Of a stretch of DNA of 64,000 nt, positions 38,487-47,220 are shown one piece after another. A program made the translations under genes and the position numbers. The stretch covers positions 34,290 to 98,289 of the forward strand of contig NZ_WNKS01000016.1 in the NCBI RefSeq assembly GCF_009720655.1. The letters are read 5' to 3'. Every line of letters starts with the position of its first letter. Positions within the stretch are counted from its first letter, which is position 1. Source of the stretch: Rhodoblastus acidophilus (lineage in GTDB: Bacteria; Pseudomonadota; Alphaproteobacteria; Rhizobiales; Beijerinckiaceae). The notes under the pieces are model-generated. The model worked only from the letters and a program-made list of their open reading frames with translations. It did not search any database and had not been told where the DNA came from.

Positions 38487-38572
38487 ATACGGTTTCCGAA
38501 CGATCCGTTCGGAAATCCTATTCCCCTCGCGTGGACATCCGCCCTTCGCCTGGAGGATTTCCGCGTATCATT
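38487..38572. repeat. Shortened copy of the dispersed palindromic repeat, supplying a stop codon
   Basis: CATACGGTTTCCGAAC-GATCC-GTTCGGAAAT, then CCGCCCTTCGCCTGGAGG and CCGCGTATCATTC. Relative to the 129-bp unit, the internal segment holding the second hairpin is deleted. The TCA at 38568-38570 is the reverse complement of the TGA stop codon of the adjoining cgl gene, so the repeat end forms the end of that gene. Confidence 0.75.
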
Positions 38573-39743
38573 CGATGCGCGCCAGCGCCGCGTCGAGATC
38601 GGCGACGAGATCGTTCGCGTCTTCAATGCCGACCGAAAGCCGCGCCAGGGAATCGCTGATCCCCGCCTTGGCGCGCCGCTCCGGGGGGATCGACGCGTGG
38701 GTCATCAGAGCGGGATGCTCGATCAGGCTCTCGACGCCGCCGAGGCTCTCGGCGAGCGTGAACAGGCGGCAGGACTCGAGGAAGCGACGGGCGCCCGCGA
38801 GATCGGTGGCGAGTTCGACCGAAATCATTCCGCCGCCGCCGCGCATCTGCCGGGTGGCGAGTTCGTGCTGAGGATGTGAGGCTAGACCCGGATAGATCAC
38901 GCGCCGCACTTTTGAATGGCGCTCCAGCCAGGACGCCACGGCAAGAGCGTTGTCGCAGTGCCGACGCATGCGCACGTCGAGCGTCTTCACGCCACGCAAT
39001 GTGAGGAAGGCGTCGAACGGCCCGGCGATGGCTCCGACGGCGTTTTGCAGGAAACCAACACGCTCCGCGAGATCGGCATTGTGGCCGACGATGGCCGCGC
39101 CGCCGATCACGTCCGAATGGCCATTCAGGTATTTGGTGGTGGAGTGGACGACGATGTCAAAGCCAAGCTCCAACGGTCTTTGCGCCCAAGGGGTCGCAAA
39201 CGTGTTGTCGGCGACGGCGATGACCCCGTTTTCCCGGCAGATTTCGGCGACGGCCGCGAGATCGACGAGACGCAGCAGCGGATTGGTCGGCGTTTCCGCC
39301 AGCACCATGCGCGTTTCAGGCCGCAGCGCCGCGCGCAAAACGTCGGGGGAGGTCAGATCGACATAGCTCACGGTCAGGCCGGCGCTGCGCGCGCGCACGC
39401 GCTCCAGCAGGCGATAGGTTCCGCCATAGAGATCGTCGCCGGCGATCAGATGGTCGCCCGGCTGCAACAGCTCCAGCACCGCAGCGATCGCCGCCAGCCC
39501 CGAGGCGAAGGCGAATCCCTTGGCGCCGCCCTCCAGATCGGCGAGGCAGCGCTCCAGCGCCCAGCGGGTGGGATTGTGCGATCGGCCGTAGTCCAGCCCC
39601 TTGTGGACGCCCGGACTTTGCTGCGCAAAGGTGGAGTTGGCGTAAATCGGCGGCATGATCGCGCCGGTGGAAGGGTCGGGCGACTGTCCCGCGTGAATCG
39701 CGCGCGTTCCAAAGCCCTGCTTGATCCTGGAATTCATGTTCAT
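38568..39743 (-). CDS. Cystathionine gamma-lyase/gamma-synthase-type PLP enzyme
   Basis: A 391-residue Cys/Met-metabolism PLP enzyme. The PLP lysine is Lys204 in VHSTTKYLNGHSD; other motifs are FGTRAIHAGQSPDPSTGA and IMPPIYANSTF. It starts two bases after the cystathionine beta-synthase stop, so together they form the reverse transsulfuration pathway (homocysteine to cysteine). Sequence alone does not separate gamma-lyase from gamma-synthase; the context favours lyase. Confidence 0.9.
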   Translation of the reverse strand: MNMNSRIKQGFGTRAIHAGQSPDPSTGAIMPPIYANSTFAQQSPGVHKGLDYGRSHNPTRWALERCLADLEGGAKGFAFASGLAAIAAVLELLQPGDHLIAGDDLYGGTYRLLERVRARSAGLTVSYVDLTSPDVLRAALRPETRMVLAETPTNPLLRLVDLAAVAEICRENGVIAVADNTFATPWAQRPLELGFDIVVHSTTKYLNGHSDVIGGAAIVGHNADLAERVGFLQNAVGAIAGPFDAFLTLRGVKTLDVRMRRHCDNALAVASWLERHSKVRRVIYPGLASHPQHELATRQMRGGGGMISVELATDLAGARRFLESCRLFTLAESLGGVESLIEHPALMTHASIPPERRAKAGISDSLARLSVGIEDANDLVADLDAALARIE

Positions 39744-39745
39744 GG

Positions 39746-41116
39746 TCAGGCCGCCTTCCGGCGCAGATGGTTGAGCAGGTCGAAGCGGGTGATCAGCCCG
39801 TAGAAGATGTCGTTCTCGGCGACGATGGCGACGAGGTCGCGGTCCAGCACATCTTGCAAGGCGCCGATGCCGGCGTGGGGCGGCAGGATTTCGAGATCGC
39901 CCGTCATCGCCTCCGCGGCGCGCGTGGCGAAATTGCCGGGGTTGGCGCGCACGCGCGACAGAATGTCGGACTCGTCGAGAAGTCCGACAATCCGGCCCTG
40001 ATCAATCACCGGCAGCTGCGAGACCTCCGCATAGCGCATGCGCACGAAGGCGGTTTGCAGCGGATCGGATGGCGTGACGCAGACGACGCCGCCGTCGTCG
40101 AAACGCCGGGCGATCAGGTCGCGCAGGTCGCCGAAGATTTTTCGCGGCAGCAGGCCCTGCTCGACCATCCAGTTATCGTTGTAAACTTTCGAGAGGTACC
40201 GCGTGCCGGTGTCGCACACCAGCGTGACCACACGCTTCGGCGCGGTCTGCTCGCGGCAATAGCGCAGGGCGGCGGCGAGCAATGTGCCGGTGGAGGAGCC
40301 GCCATGAACCCCTTCGGCGCGCAAGAGCTCGCGCGCGGCGGCAAAGCTCTCGGAGTCGGGAATTTCATAGGCTGTCTTGACGCCGCTGAGATCGGCGATG
40401 GGCGGCACGAAATCCTCGCCGATGCCCTCCACCATCCAGGAGCCGGCGACCCCGATCTTTCCCGTCCGCACATAGTCGGCAAGGATCGACCCCTTCGGAT
40501 CGGCCAGCACGAATTCGGTTTTCGGGCTGGCGCGACGGAAAAAACGGGTCAGGCCGGTGAGGGTGCCGCCGGAGCCGACGCCACACACAATGGCGTCGAC
40601 GTCGTGGCCCATCTGGCCAAAAATCTCCGGGCCGGTCGATTGCTCGTGCGCGGCGGGGTTGGCGGGATTGCTGAACTGATTGACGTAGAAGGCGCCGGTC
40701 TCGGCGGCGATTCGCTCGGCGAAATCCTGGTAATAATCGGGGTGGCCCTTGCCGACGTCCGAGCGGACCACATGCACGACGGCGCCCAGCGCCTTCAGCT
40801 GCAACACTTTTTCGGCGGCCATCTTGTCCGGCACGACCAGGACGAGACGATAGCCCTTGGCGCGGGCGATCAGCGCCAGCCCCAAGCCGGTGTTGCCCGC
40901 CGTCGCCTCGACGATGGTCGCGCCCGGTTTGAGCAGGCCGTCGCGCTCCGCCGCCTCGACCATCCATAATCCGATGCGATCCTTGATCGAACCGCCGGGA
41001 TTTTGCGACTCCAGCTTCAGGAACAGCTTGCACGGCCCCGTATCGAGGCGGGTGGCTTCGATCAATGGTGTATTGCCGATCAGTCCGAGTACGGCTGGGC
41101 GGGAATCTTTGCTCAT
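39746..41116 (-). CDS. cbs: Cystathionine beta-synthase with C-terminal CBS-domain pair
   Basis: A 456-residue protein. The PLP core has Lys45 in NPGGSIKDRIG, the Asn loop EATAGNTGLGLAL and the glycine loop CGVGSGGTLTG. Residues from about 335 hold two CBS motifs, as in eukaryotic-type CBS. It condenses serine and homocysteine to cystathionine. It lacks the N-terminal heme segment. It precedes the lyase, and the promoter region upstream is AT-rich. Confidence 0.92.
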   Translation of the reverse strand: MSKDSRPAVLGLIGNTPLIEATRLDTGPCKLFLKLESQNPGGSIKDRIGLWMVEAAERDGLLKPGATIVEATAGNTGLGLALIARAKGYRLVLVVPDKMAAEKVLQLKALGAVVHVVRSDVGKGHPDYYQDFAERIAAETGAFYVNQFSNPANPAAHEQSTGPEIFGQMGHDVDAIVCGVGSGGTLTGLTRFFRRASPKTEFVLADPKGSILADYVRTGKIGVAGSWMVEGIGEDFVPPIADLSGVKTAYEIPDSESFAAARELLRAEGVHGGSSTGTLLAAALRYCREQTAPKRVVTLVCDTGTRYLSKVYNDNWMVEQGLLPRKIFGDLRDLIARRFDDGGVVCVTPSDPLQTAFVRMRYAEVSQLPVIDQGRIVGLLDESDILSRVRANPGNFATRAAEAMTGDLEILPPHAGIGALQDVLDRDLVAIVAENDIFYGLITRFDLLNHLRRKAA

Positions 41117-41204
41117 GATAAATCCTGTTGGGCGTGGAAGCGAAAGCGCGCGACCAGAGCGGCCAGACCTCGTCGCGACGCCTTCGCAAACGAACGGCGC
41201 GGTT

Positions 41205-41246
41205 GCTAGATATACACTAATTCTACAAATTTAATAGACTAAATAG
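41205..41246. promoter_or_regulatory. AT-rich operator/promoter of cbs
   Basis: The segment contains CTAGATATACACTAATTC and TTAATAGACTAAATAG. TAGACTA words recur in the palindrome before the ABC transporter (43255). It lies between the rrf2-type gene and cbs, about 90 bases before the cbs start. Confidence 0.45.
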
Positions 41247-41293
41247 GCCTGAGGCGCTCGCATTCCCCCGCCGCCGGCGATGAAAGTCGCGGC

Positions 41294-41728
41294 CTATTGC
41301 GGCAGATACTGCCGATGACGGCCGCGCGCGCGCATGGTGGCGATGGACGTCCGGTCCAGGATCAGCGCCATGGCGTCGCGGACATCGAGCATGACGTCGC
41401 GGATCGCGCAGGCTTCGACGTCGCCGCAATCGGTGCAGGGCCGGTAGGCGGTGCGGCTCGCGCAAGCGATCGGCGCCAGCGGTCCGTCGAGGATGCGGAT
41501 GATCTGGCCGGCGGTGATGGCGTCGGCCGGGCGCGCCAGCTGGTAGCCGCCGCCCTTGCCCTTCTTGCTGGTCAGCAAGCCCGCCTTGGTCAGCTCCAGC
41601 AGGATGGCGTCGAGAAATTTTCGTGGGATGTTGTTGTCTTGCGCGATATTGGCCGCGAGAACGATCCCGTCGCTTCCGGCGAGATGGATCATCGCCTTCA
41701 GTCCGTATTTCGCCTTGTTGGACAGCAT
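41294..41728 (-). CDS. Rrf2-family transcriptional regulator (IscR/CymR-like)
   Basis: A 144-residue winged-helix protein (MLSNKAKYGLKAMIHLA, recognition helix FLDAILLELTKAGLLTSKKG, wing GKGGGYQLARP). Cysteines at 89, 98, 101 and 107 (PCTDCGDVEAC) match the Fe-S ligand region of IscR/RirA/NsrR. CymR-type members control cysteine metabolism. The position directly upstream of cbs-cgl suggests control of sulfur genes here, with Fe-S status or a sulfur metabolite as the signal (inference). Confidence 0.9.
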   Translation of the reverse strand: MLSNKAKYGLKAMIHLAGSDGIVLAANIAQDNNIPRKFLDAILLELTKAGLLTSKKGKGGGYQLARPADAITAGQIIRILDGPLAPIACASRTAYRPCTDCGDVEACAIRDVMLDVRDAMALILDRTSIATMRARGRHRQYLPQ

Positions 41729-41761
41729 GCTGTTTCCGTTCGGTCTGCCGAGGCGCCGTCC

Positions 41762-42364
41762 TCAGTTGCGCGGGCCATAGGCCAGCACCAGATGCGCGAC
41801 CACGTCCTCCGCGCCCAGGGCGCGATAGGCGTGCGGCACGTCGGCGTCGAAATGAATGGCGTCGCCGGGTCCAAGCCGATAGGCGGGCTCGCGACCGGTG
41901 ACGATTTCGAGTTCGCCTTTCACCACCAGGATGTTTTCCGACGTGCCCGGCGCGTGCGCCTGCGATTGCTCGCAATGGCCGGCGGCCACGGTCAGTTCGT
42001 AGATTTCCACGCGCGGCGTTTCGCCAAACGCCGTCAGGGCGCGGGATCGAAACGCGCCGCCGCTGGAGACAAGGACGTTGGCGTCGCAGTTGCGGATCAC
42101 GGCCGCGCCGCCGCGCCGGTTGGCGGCGATCAAGCTGCCGAAAGGCACGTCGAGCGCATTGGCGATTTTCCACAGGACGTCGATGCTCGGCGCGCGCTGG
42201 CCGTTGACGATGCTTTCGAGCCGTTCGATGTCGACGCCAGCGAAATCAGCGAGTTTTTGCAGGGCGCCGTTTTCCTGTCGCAGGCGCGCGCGCATTCGGG
42301 CGGCGATCACCAGGGTCAAATCCTGTTCCGTAACCGGCGGCCCTTCGACATGTTTGGCGTTCAC
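41762..42364 (-). CDS. XRE-family regulator with C-terminal cupin domain
   Basis: A 200-residue protein from GTG 42364, with GGAG seven bases upstream. The N-terminal helix-turn-helix (LQKLADFAGVDIERLESIVN, PSIDVLWKIANALDVPFGSL) is joined to a cupin effector domain (ENILVVKGELEIVTG, YRLGPGDAIHFDADVPHAYR). Such HTH-cupin proteins (e.g. PuuR, SutR/YdcN) often regulate amine or sulfur utilisation. It precedes the rrf2 gene by 33 bases in the same direction. Confidence 0.9.
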   Translation of the reverse strand: MNAKHVEGPPVTEQDLTLVIAARMRARLRQENGALQKLADFAGVDIERLESIVNGQRAPSIDVLWKIANALDVPFGSLIAANRRGGAAVIRNCDANVLVSSGGAFRSRALTAFGETPRVEIYELTVAAGHCEQSQAHAPGTSENILVVKGELEIVTGREPAYRLGPGDAIHFDADVPHAYRALGAEDVVAHLVLAYGPRN

Positions 42365-42719
42365 GAGGCAACTCCAAATCCAAGAAACCTTATGGAATAA
42401 GCGTTTTGTCAGCGGGGTCAAGCCGCAAAGCCGATCACGCCTGGGCATGGCTGTCGCCCGGCGCGAAGAAAAATAATCTCTTCTGCGCCTGCCAGGATGA
42501 ACGGGCCGCGTCCGGACCTTCAAAGCTTTGGAAGGACGATCCATTGACCATCAATGGCTTATCATCCTACTTTTTTAATATGTTTCAGCGCGCCAGCAAG
42601 CACTGAAGGTCACCATGATCGCTTCGCTTCGATGTCGGCCCGGCGTTTCGTCGAGCACGTCTCCGCCTCCTGCGCGACCCCTGTCGCGCGACCGTCAATC
42701 TCCTACTCACGGGCGCATC
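42365..42719. other. 355-bp divergent spacer
   Basis: It contains the promoter side of the XRE-cupin gene. An inverted repeat, CCATTGA-CCA-TCAATGG (42541-42557), is followed by an AT-rich TTTTTTAATATGTTTC stretch. The rest has no gene that I can support. Confidence 0.5.
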
Positions 42720-42917
42720 ATGTCCCACGCCTATGTCATCGAATGCGGCGAATTGGCCGCCGGCATCGTCACGCGCGAAGAACGCGGATTTCTCTTTCAC
42801 GCCGCGGCGGACGCTTTTCGTCTGCTCAACGGACAGACGTTTCGAACGCCGCAGGAGGCGCAACGCGCCGCCGAGAAACTGCGCCGCAAGAAGAGGTCAG
42901 CGCAAGATCGCCATTGA
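42720..42917 (+). CDS. Small hypothetical protein
   Basis: 65 residues (MSHAYVIECGELAAGIV to the basic tail RRKKRSAQDRH). It has no membrane segment. Composition and length look like a genuine small soluble protein, but I recognise no family. The ribosome site is weak. It is followed immediately by three consecutive hairpins. Confidence 0.5.
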   Translation: MSHAYVIECGELAAGIVTREERGFLFHAAADAFRLLNGQTFRTPQEAQRAAEKLRRKKRSAQDRH

Positions 42918-42921
42918 GTTT

Positions 42922-43013
42922 GACGCCATCCTTCCGGCGTCAGGCATCCGGGCGGTTTCCGGATTTAGGAAACCGCCCGGAAGGGCCCGAACGGACCCCA
43001 GCCGTTCGGGCCC
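42922..43013. terminator. Three consecutive perfect hairpins
   Basis: GACGCC/GGCGTC (42922-42927 with 42936-42941); a 13-bp stem CCGGGCGGTTTCC (42948-42960) with 42968-42980; and a 12-bp stem GGGCCCGAACGG (42983-42994) with 43002-43013, followed by TCTCTC. Loops are 7-8 bases. The last can act as a terminator; the trio may be a structured RNA. Confidence 0.7.
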
Positions 43014-43239
43014 TCTCTCATGCCGGGGGGCGCGGCCATGAGGAGCTTCCTCCTGAAGGATGTGGCGGTGCGCGCCTGTGCTTGCCGGCGGGTCGCGCTG
43101 CGCAAGGCGGAATAAGGCGTCCGCGTCGGGCGCGGCGTAGAAATGATCCTCACGCATGTCTTTATTAAGCCATTGATATAAAATATAGTTTAATGACTCC
43201 AGCCTGACGCGTCGCCTGGTGTGCTAATAAAAATATCTT

Positions 43240-43266
43240 GTCTATAAAAATAATAGACTATAGTCT
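43240..43266. promoter_or_regulatory. Palindromic operator candidate before the ABC transporter genes
   Basis: AGACTATAGTCT (43255-43266) is a perfect 12-bp palindrome. An overlapping dyad, GTCTAT (43240-43245) and ATAGAC (43253-43258), lies beside it in a very AT-rich stretch. It is about 60 bases before the substrate-binding protein gene. Confidence 0.55.
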
Positions 43267-43327
43267 GTGTTCAGTTCATGCGCTTCGGCTCGCGCTAGAA
43301 GCCGCCGTGAAAGGAACAGGGCCACAC

Positions 43328-44416
43328 ATGAGCACCAACGACAGTTTCGGATCGCGCCGCGCTTTTCTGGTGGGCGCCGCGACAGTGGGGGCGACCGTCC
43401 CTCTGGCTATGGTCAGCCAAAAAGTCTTCGCGACTCCCAAAATTCTTCCCGCGCCGTTCGAGGGCGCGCCGATCTGCACGACCGGCGCCGCCGATGGCGC
43501 CGCGGCCGCCGCCGGCGCGCTGAAGAAAATCTCCTTCGCCTGGAACGCGGGCGCGCCCTGCCTGCTCGGCGTCACCGTCGCGAAGGAAAAAGGGTTTTTC
43601 GCCAAGCATGGGCTCGACGTCGATCTGGTCAATTATTCCGGCTCGACCGACCAGTTGCTCGAAACCCTGGCGACCGGCAAGGCCGACGCCGCCGGCGGCA
43701 TGGCTCTGCGCTGGCTCAAGCCGATGGAGCAGGGGTTTGACGTGAAGATCATCGCCAGCACGCACGGAGGCTGCCTGCGCCTGCTCGCGCCCACCGCATC
43801 CGACATCAAGAGCCTCAAGGACCTCAAAGGCAAGGTTATCGCCGTCAGCGACCAGAACTCGCCGGGAAAGAATTTCTTCGCGATCCGCCTGAAAAAGGCC
43901 GGCCTCGATCCCGAAAAGGACGTCGAGTTCAAGCAATTCCCCGGCCCGCTGCTGCGCGTGTCCGTGGAAAAGGGCGAGGCCCATGCGCTGGCCGACAATG
44001 ACCCCATAACCTTCCTGTTCCAGAAGGACGGCGCCTTCCGCGAGGTGTCTTCAAATCTCGACGGCGAATATGCGCACCGCGTCTGCTGCATCGTCGGCGT
44101 GCGCGGCAGCCTGATCCGAGACGACAAGCCGACGGCGACGGCGCTCGCGCGCGCGCTGATCGAGGCGGCCGATTACGCCGCGCATCATCCCGAGGAGGCC
44201 GCCGCGACCTACGCGCCCTATGGACCGGGCAAGGTGGCGCCGGCCGATCTCGTCACGCTCTCCAAATACCACACGCACGCGCATCACCCGGTTGGCGGCG
44301 ACCTGAAGAAGGAGTTGGCGCTCTACGCCGAAGAACTGAAGCTTGTCTCGATCTTCAAGCCCTCCACCGATCCCAAAAAATTCGCCGAACGCATTTATGC
44401 CGACGTGCTGAGCTGA
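43328..44416 (+). CDS. ABC transporter substrate-binding protein, NMT1/SsuA type, Tat-exported
   Basis: A 362-residue protein. The twin-arginine signal SRRAFLVGAATVGATVPLAM predicts folded export. The mature domain has the NMT1/ThiY/SsuA pattern (GVTVAKEKGFFAKHGLDVDL, GSTDQLLETLATGKADAAGG). Family members bind sulfonates, nitrate, taurine or pyrimidines; the ligand is unknown. With the permease and ATPase behind it, it forms a complete importer. It starts the plus-strand metabolic cluster. Confidence 0.9.
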   Translation: MSTNDSFGSRRAFLVGAATVGATVPLAMVSQKVFATPKILPAPFEGAPICTTGAADGAAAAAGALKKISFAWNAGAPCLLGVTVAKEKGFFAKHGLDVDLVNYSGSTDQLLETLATGKADAAGGMALRWLKPMEQGFDVKIIASTHGGCLRLLAPTASDIKSLKDLKGKVIAVSDQNSPGKNFFAIRLKKAGLDPEKDVEFKQFPGPLLRVSVEKGEAHALADNDPITFLFQKDGAFREVSSNLDGEYAHRVCCIVGVRGSLIRDDKPTATALARALIEAADYAAHHPEEAAATYAPYGPGKVAPADLVTLSKYHTHAHHPVGGDLKKELALYAEELKLVSIFKPSTDPKKFAERIYADVLS

Positions 44417-44425
44417 GGAGGTTTC

Positions 44426-45436
44426 ATGTCGCTGGTTTCGATCGAGGCCGCGTCCTCCGGTGGCGCGCCCGCCCTGCCGTCAAGGGAGACGCTCGCGCGC
44501 GCCGCGCTGGCGATTGCGGCCGGGGCGGCCTGGCTCTTTTTCGCCTTCGTCACGGAGAATTGGCCTGACGTCGGCGAATGGGGGCGGGGACCGGAATTGG
44601 CCTTGGCCGCTGGCGGCTTCGGCGGCGCGCTGGTCTTCGCCGGCCTGCTCGGCGGCTTTTTCCCGCGCGGCGCGGAAAGACTGCGCCGCTACACCCCCTG
44701 GCTGCTGGCGCTCGGGCTGTTCTTCACCCTGTGGCAGGCGACCACCGCCAAATTCGCGCTGCTGCCGCAGCCGTTTTTTCCGCCGCCGCACGCGCTGGTC
44801 GAAGTGTTCGCCGACGACTGGCCAAAACTCTGGGAGAGCGTGGTCGCCTCGATCAGGCTGGAGCTGCTCGGCTTCGTCGCCGGCGCGCTCGCTGGCTTCG
44901 TCGTGGGCGTGTCGCTCGGCTGGTCGCGCGCCTTCGGCTATTGGGTGCATCCGGTAATGCGGCTGATCGGTCCGATGCCGTCGATCGCCTGGCTGCCCAT
45001 CGCCTTTTTCGCCTTTCCCTCGAGTTTTTCGGCGTCGATCTTCCTGATTGGCCTGACCACCGGCTTCCCGGTCGCCGTGCTGACCTGGTCGGGCGTCGCC
45101 AGCGTCAATGCCGCCTATTACGACGTGGCGCGCACGCTCGGCGCCAGCCGCGCCTTCCTGATCTTCAAGGTCGCGATTCCCGCGGCGCTGCCGCATGTGT
45201 TTGTCGGCCTGTTCATGGGGCTCGGCGCCTCCTTCGCGGTGCTGGTCACCGCCGAAATGATGGGCGTTAAGGCGGGCCTCGGCTTCTACCTGCAATGGGC
45301 GCAGGGCTGGGCCTCCTATGCCAACATGTATGCGGCGCTGCTGGTGATGTCGCTGATGTGCTCCGGCCTGATCACGCTGCTGTTCCGGCTGCGCGACCGG
45401 TTGTTGTCCTGGCAGAAGGCGGAGGTGCAGTGGTGA
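44426..45436 (+). CDS. ABC transporter permease, SsuC/TauC type
   Basis: A 336-residue membrane protein with about eight hydrophobic segments, two more than usual at the N-terminus (AALAIAAGAAWLFFAFV and LALAAGGFGGALVFAGLLGG). The coupling region is ARTLGASRAFLIFKVAIPAA. It forms the channel of the importer. GAGG precedes the ATG; the stop overlaps the ATPase start. Confidence 0.92.
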   Translation: MSLVSIEAASSGGAPALPSRETLARAALAIAAGAAWLFFAFVTENWPDVGEWGRGPELALAAGGFGGALVFAGLLGGFFPRGAERLRRYTPWLLALGLFFTLWQATTAKFALLPQPFFPPPHALVEVFADDWPKLWESVVASIRLELLGFVAGALAGFVVGVSLGWSRAFGYWVHPVMRLIGPMPSIAWLPIAFFAFPSSFSASIFLIGLTTGFPVAVLTWSGVASVNAAYYDVARTLGASRAFLIFKVAIPAALPHVFVGLFMGLGASFAVLVTAEMMGVKAGLGFYLQWAQGWASYANMYAALLVMSLMCSGLITLLFRLRDRLLSWQKAEVQW

Positions 45437-46218
45437 GTCTCGCCCATGATATTTCCACGGTTCCTGGCGTCGAAATCGCCGTCAAGGACGTCAGCCATCG
45501 CTTCGATCTCGAAGGCGCGCCGCTGCCGGTGCTCGACCGCGTCAATTTTACGGCGCAACGCGGCGAGTTCGTCGCGCTGCTCGGTCCCTCCGGCTGCGGA
45601 AAATCGACGCTGCTGCGCCTGGTCGCGGGGCTCGAACCTCCGACGCAAGGCGGGATCACGGCTAATGGCGAACCCATCGCCGGCCCCGATCCGTCGCGCG
45701 TGGTCGTCTTCCAGGACCCCACCCTGTTCCCGTGGCGCAACGTGCGCGACAATGTCGCGCTCGGGCTGGAGGCGCAGGGCCTGTTGAAATTGCGCGGCGC
45801 GCGCGTCGAAGAAACCCTTCTTCTGGTCGGCCTGGAGGATTTTGCGAAAGCCTTTCCGCATCAATTGTCGGGCGGCATGGCGCAGCGCGTGGCGCTGGCG
45901 CGCGCGCTCGTCAACGATCCCGACCTGCTCATCCTCGACGAACCGCTCGGCAAGCTGGATTCGCTGACGCGGCTGTCGATGCAGGGCGAGATCGTGAACC
46001 TGTGGCGGCGCGCCGGTTTTACCGTCTTGCTGGTCACTCACGACATCGAGGAGGCGCTTCTCATGGCGACGCGTGTGATCGTGTTCAGCGAGCGCCCGGC
46101 CTCGATCAAGGCCGACATCGCCATCGACAAGCCCTATCCGCGCCATCGCGACGATCCCGACCTCGTCGCGCGCCGCCGCGAAATTTTGGGTCTGCTCGGC
46201 CTCGACGCCTCCTGGTGA
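45433..46218 (+). CDS. ABC transporter ATP-binding protein, SsuB/TauB type
   Basis: A 261-residue ATPase with Walker A (LLGPSGCGKST), Q-loop (VFQDPTLFPWRNV), signature (LSGGMAQRVALARAL), Walker B (LLILDEPLGKLD) and switch His (LLVTHDIEEAL). The GTG at 45433 overlaps the permease stop (GTGA) with GGAGG upstream. It drives uptake by the two preceding gene products. Confidence 0.95.
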   Translation: MSLAHDISTVPGVEIAVKDVSHRFDLEGAPLPVLDRVNFTAQRGEFVALLGPSGCGKSTLLRLVAGLEPPTQGGITANGEPIAGPDPSRVVVFQDPTLFPWRNVRDNVALGLEAQGLLKLRGARVEETLLLVGLEDFAKAFPHQLSGGMAQRVALARALVNDPDLLILDEPLGKLDSLTRLSMQGEIVNLWRRAGFTVLLVTHDIEEALLMATRVIVFSERPASIKADIAIDKPYPRHRDDPDLVARRREILGLLGLDASW

Positions 46219-46227
46219 GATTTCGAA

Positions 46228-47220
46228 ATGTCAAACAAGTTGATTTCCCTGGCTGAAGCGGTGCGCCGCTTCAGCTGGGATGGCATGCAATACGCCAGCG
46301 GCGCCGCATTGCCGATCGGTTCGGACGCCATCATCTTCGGCCGCGAACTCCTGCGCCAGAAGCGCAAGGACTTGCACGCCATTTTTCATTGCTCCGGCCA
46401 GCAGCTCAACCTGCTGGCGGCGGCGGGCGCCGCGACCAAGGCCGAATGCGGTTTTGCAGCGCTGGAAGTCGTCGGCTTCGCCAACGGCCTGCGCCGCGCG
46501 GTCGAAAGCGGCCGGCTGGCGCTGGAGGATTTTTCGAATCTCGCCATGACCCTGCGCCTGCTCGGCGGCGCGCTGAACTGGCCCTTCGTTCCTGCAACCG
46601 TCAATATCGGCTCCGACTTGCAGGACCGCAGCGCCTTTTCGCCCGACGACTATCCGGCGCGCTCCAAAATCCCTGCGGTGATCGATCCGTTCAGCGGCAA
46701 GACCATCGGCGCGTTCTGCCCGCTCAAACCCGATGTCGCGGCGATCCACGTCACGCTCGCCGACGCGAATGGCAACGCCATCCTGATCGGCACGGAGTGG
46801 AGCCGATATGAACTGTCGAGGGCGGCGAAAAAGGTCGTGCTGATCGCCGACGCCATCGTCGATCCCGCCTGCATACGCCAGTTCCCGAACCTGGTCCGAA
46901 TTCCCGACATCATCGTCGATGCGGTGGTTTACTGGCCCTTCGGCGCCTGGCCGCATTCCTCGCCGGGCGTCTACGACATGGACGAGGAGCACATGTTCTT
47001 CATGAACAAGGCGCTGGCCAGCGAACAGGGAACGGCGGACTACATCCGCGATTTCGTGCAAAACTATTCCGACATCGAGAGCTACCTCGACATGATCGGC
47101 CGCGACAAAATCAAAACCTTATCGGCGAGCAATTCCAGCTTTCTGCTCGATCCCTACCGCCGATGGATTCTCACGCCCCAGGATGTTGCCAGCCTGACCG
47201 CGAGGGATTTGGCGGCATGA
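46228..47220 (+). CDS. Two-component CoA-transferase, alpha subunit (GctA/IpdA-like)
   Basis: A 330-residue class I CoA-transferase family subunit (ISLAEAVRRFSWDGMQYASG, HAIFHCSGQQLNLLAAAGAA, LKPDVAAIHVTLADANGNA). Relatives are glutaconate CoA-transferase A and the ring-opening hydrolase IpdA. It pairs with the next gene, which it overlaps by ATGA. It probably activates, or hydrolyses, an acyl-CoA derived from the imported compound. Confidence 0.9.
   Translation: MSNKLISLAEAVRRFSWDGMQYASGAALPIGSDAIIFGRELLRQKRKDLHAIFHCSGQQLNLLAAAGAATKAECGFAALEVVGFANGLRRAVESGRLALEDFSNLAMTLRLLGGALNWPFVPATVNIGSDLQDRSAFSPDDYPARSKIPAVIDPFSGKTIGAFCPLKPDVAAIHVTLADANGNAILIGTEWSRYELSRAAKKVVLIADAIVDPACIRQFPNLVRIPDIIVDAVVYWPFGAWPHSSPGVYDMDEEHMFFMNKALASEQGTADYIRDFVQNYSDIESYLDMIGRDKIKTLSASNSSFLLDPYRRWILTPQDVASLTARDLAA

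Noticed and set aside
41117..41293. SAM riboswitch before cbs
   Set aside because: No SAM-I or SAM-II core could be recognised in the short leader.
42922..43013. CRISPR-like array
   Set aside because: The hairpin arms differ from each other, and there are no equal-length spacers or repeats and no cas genes.
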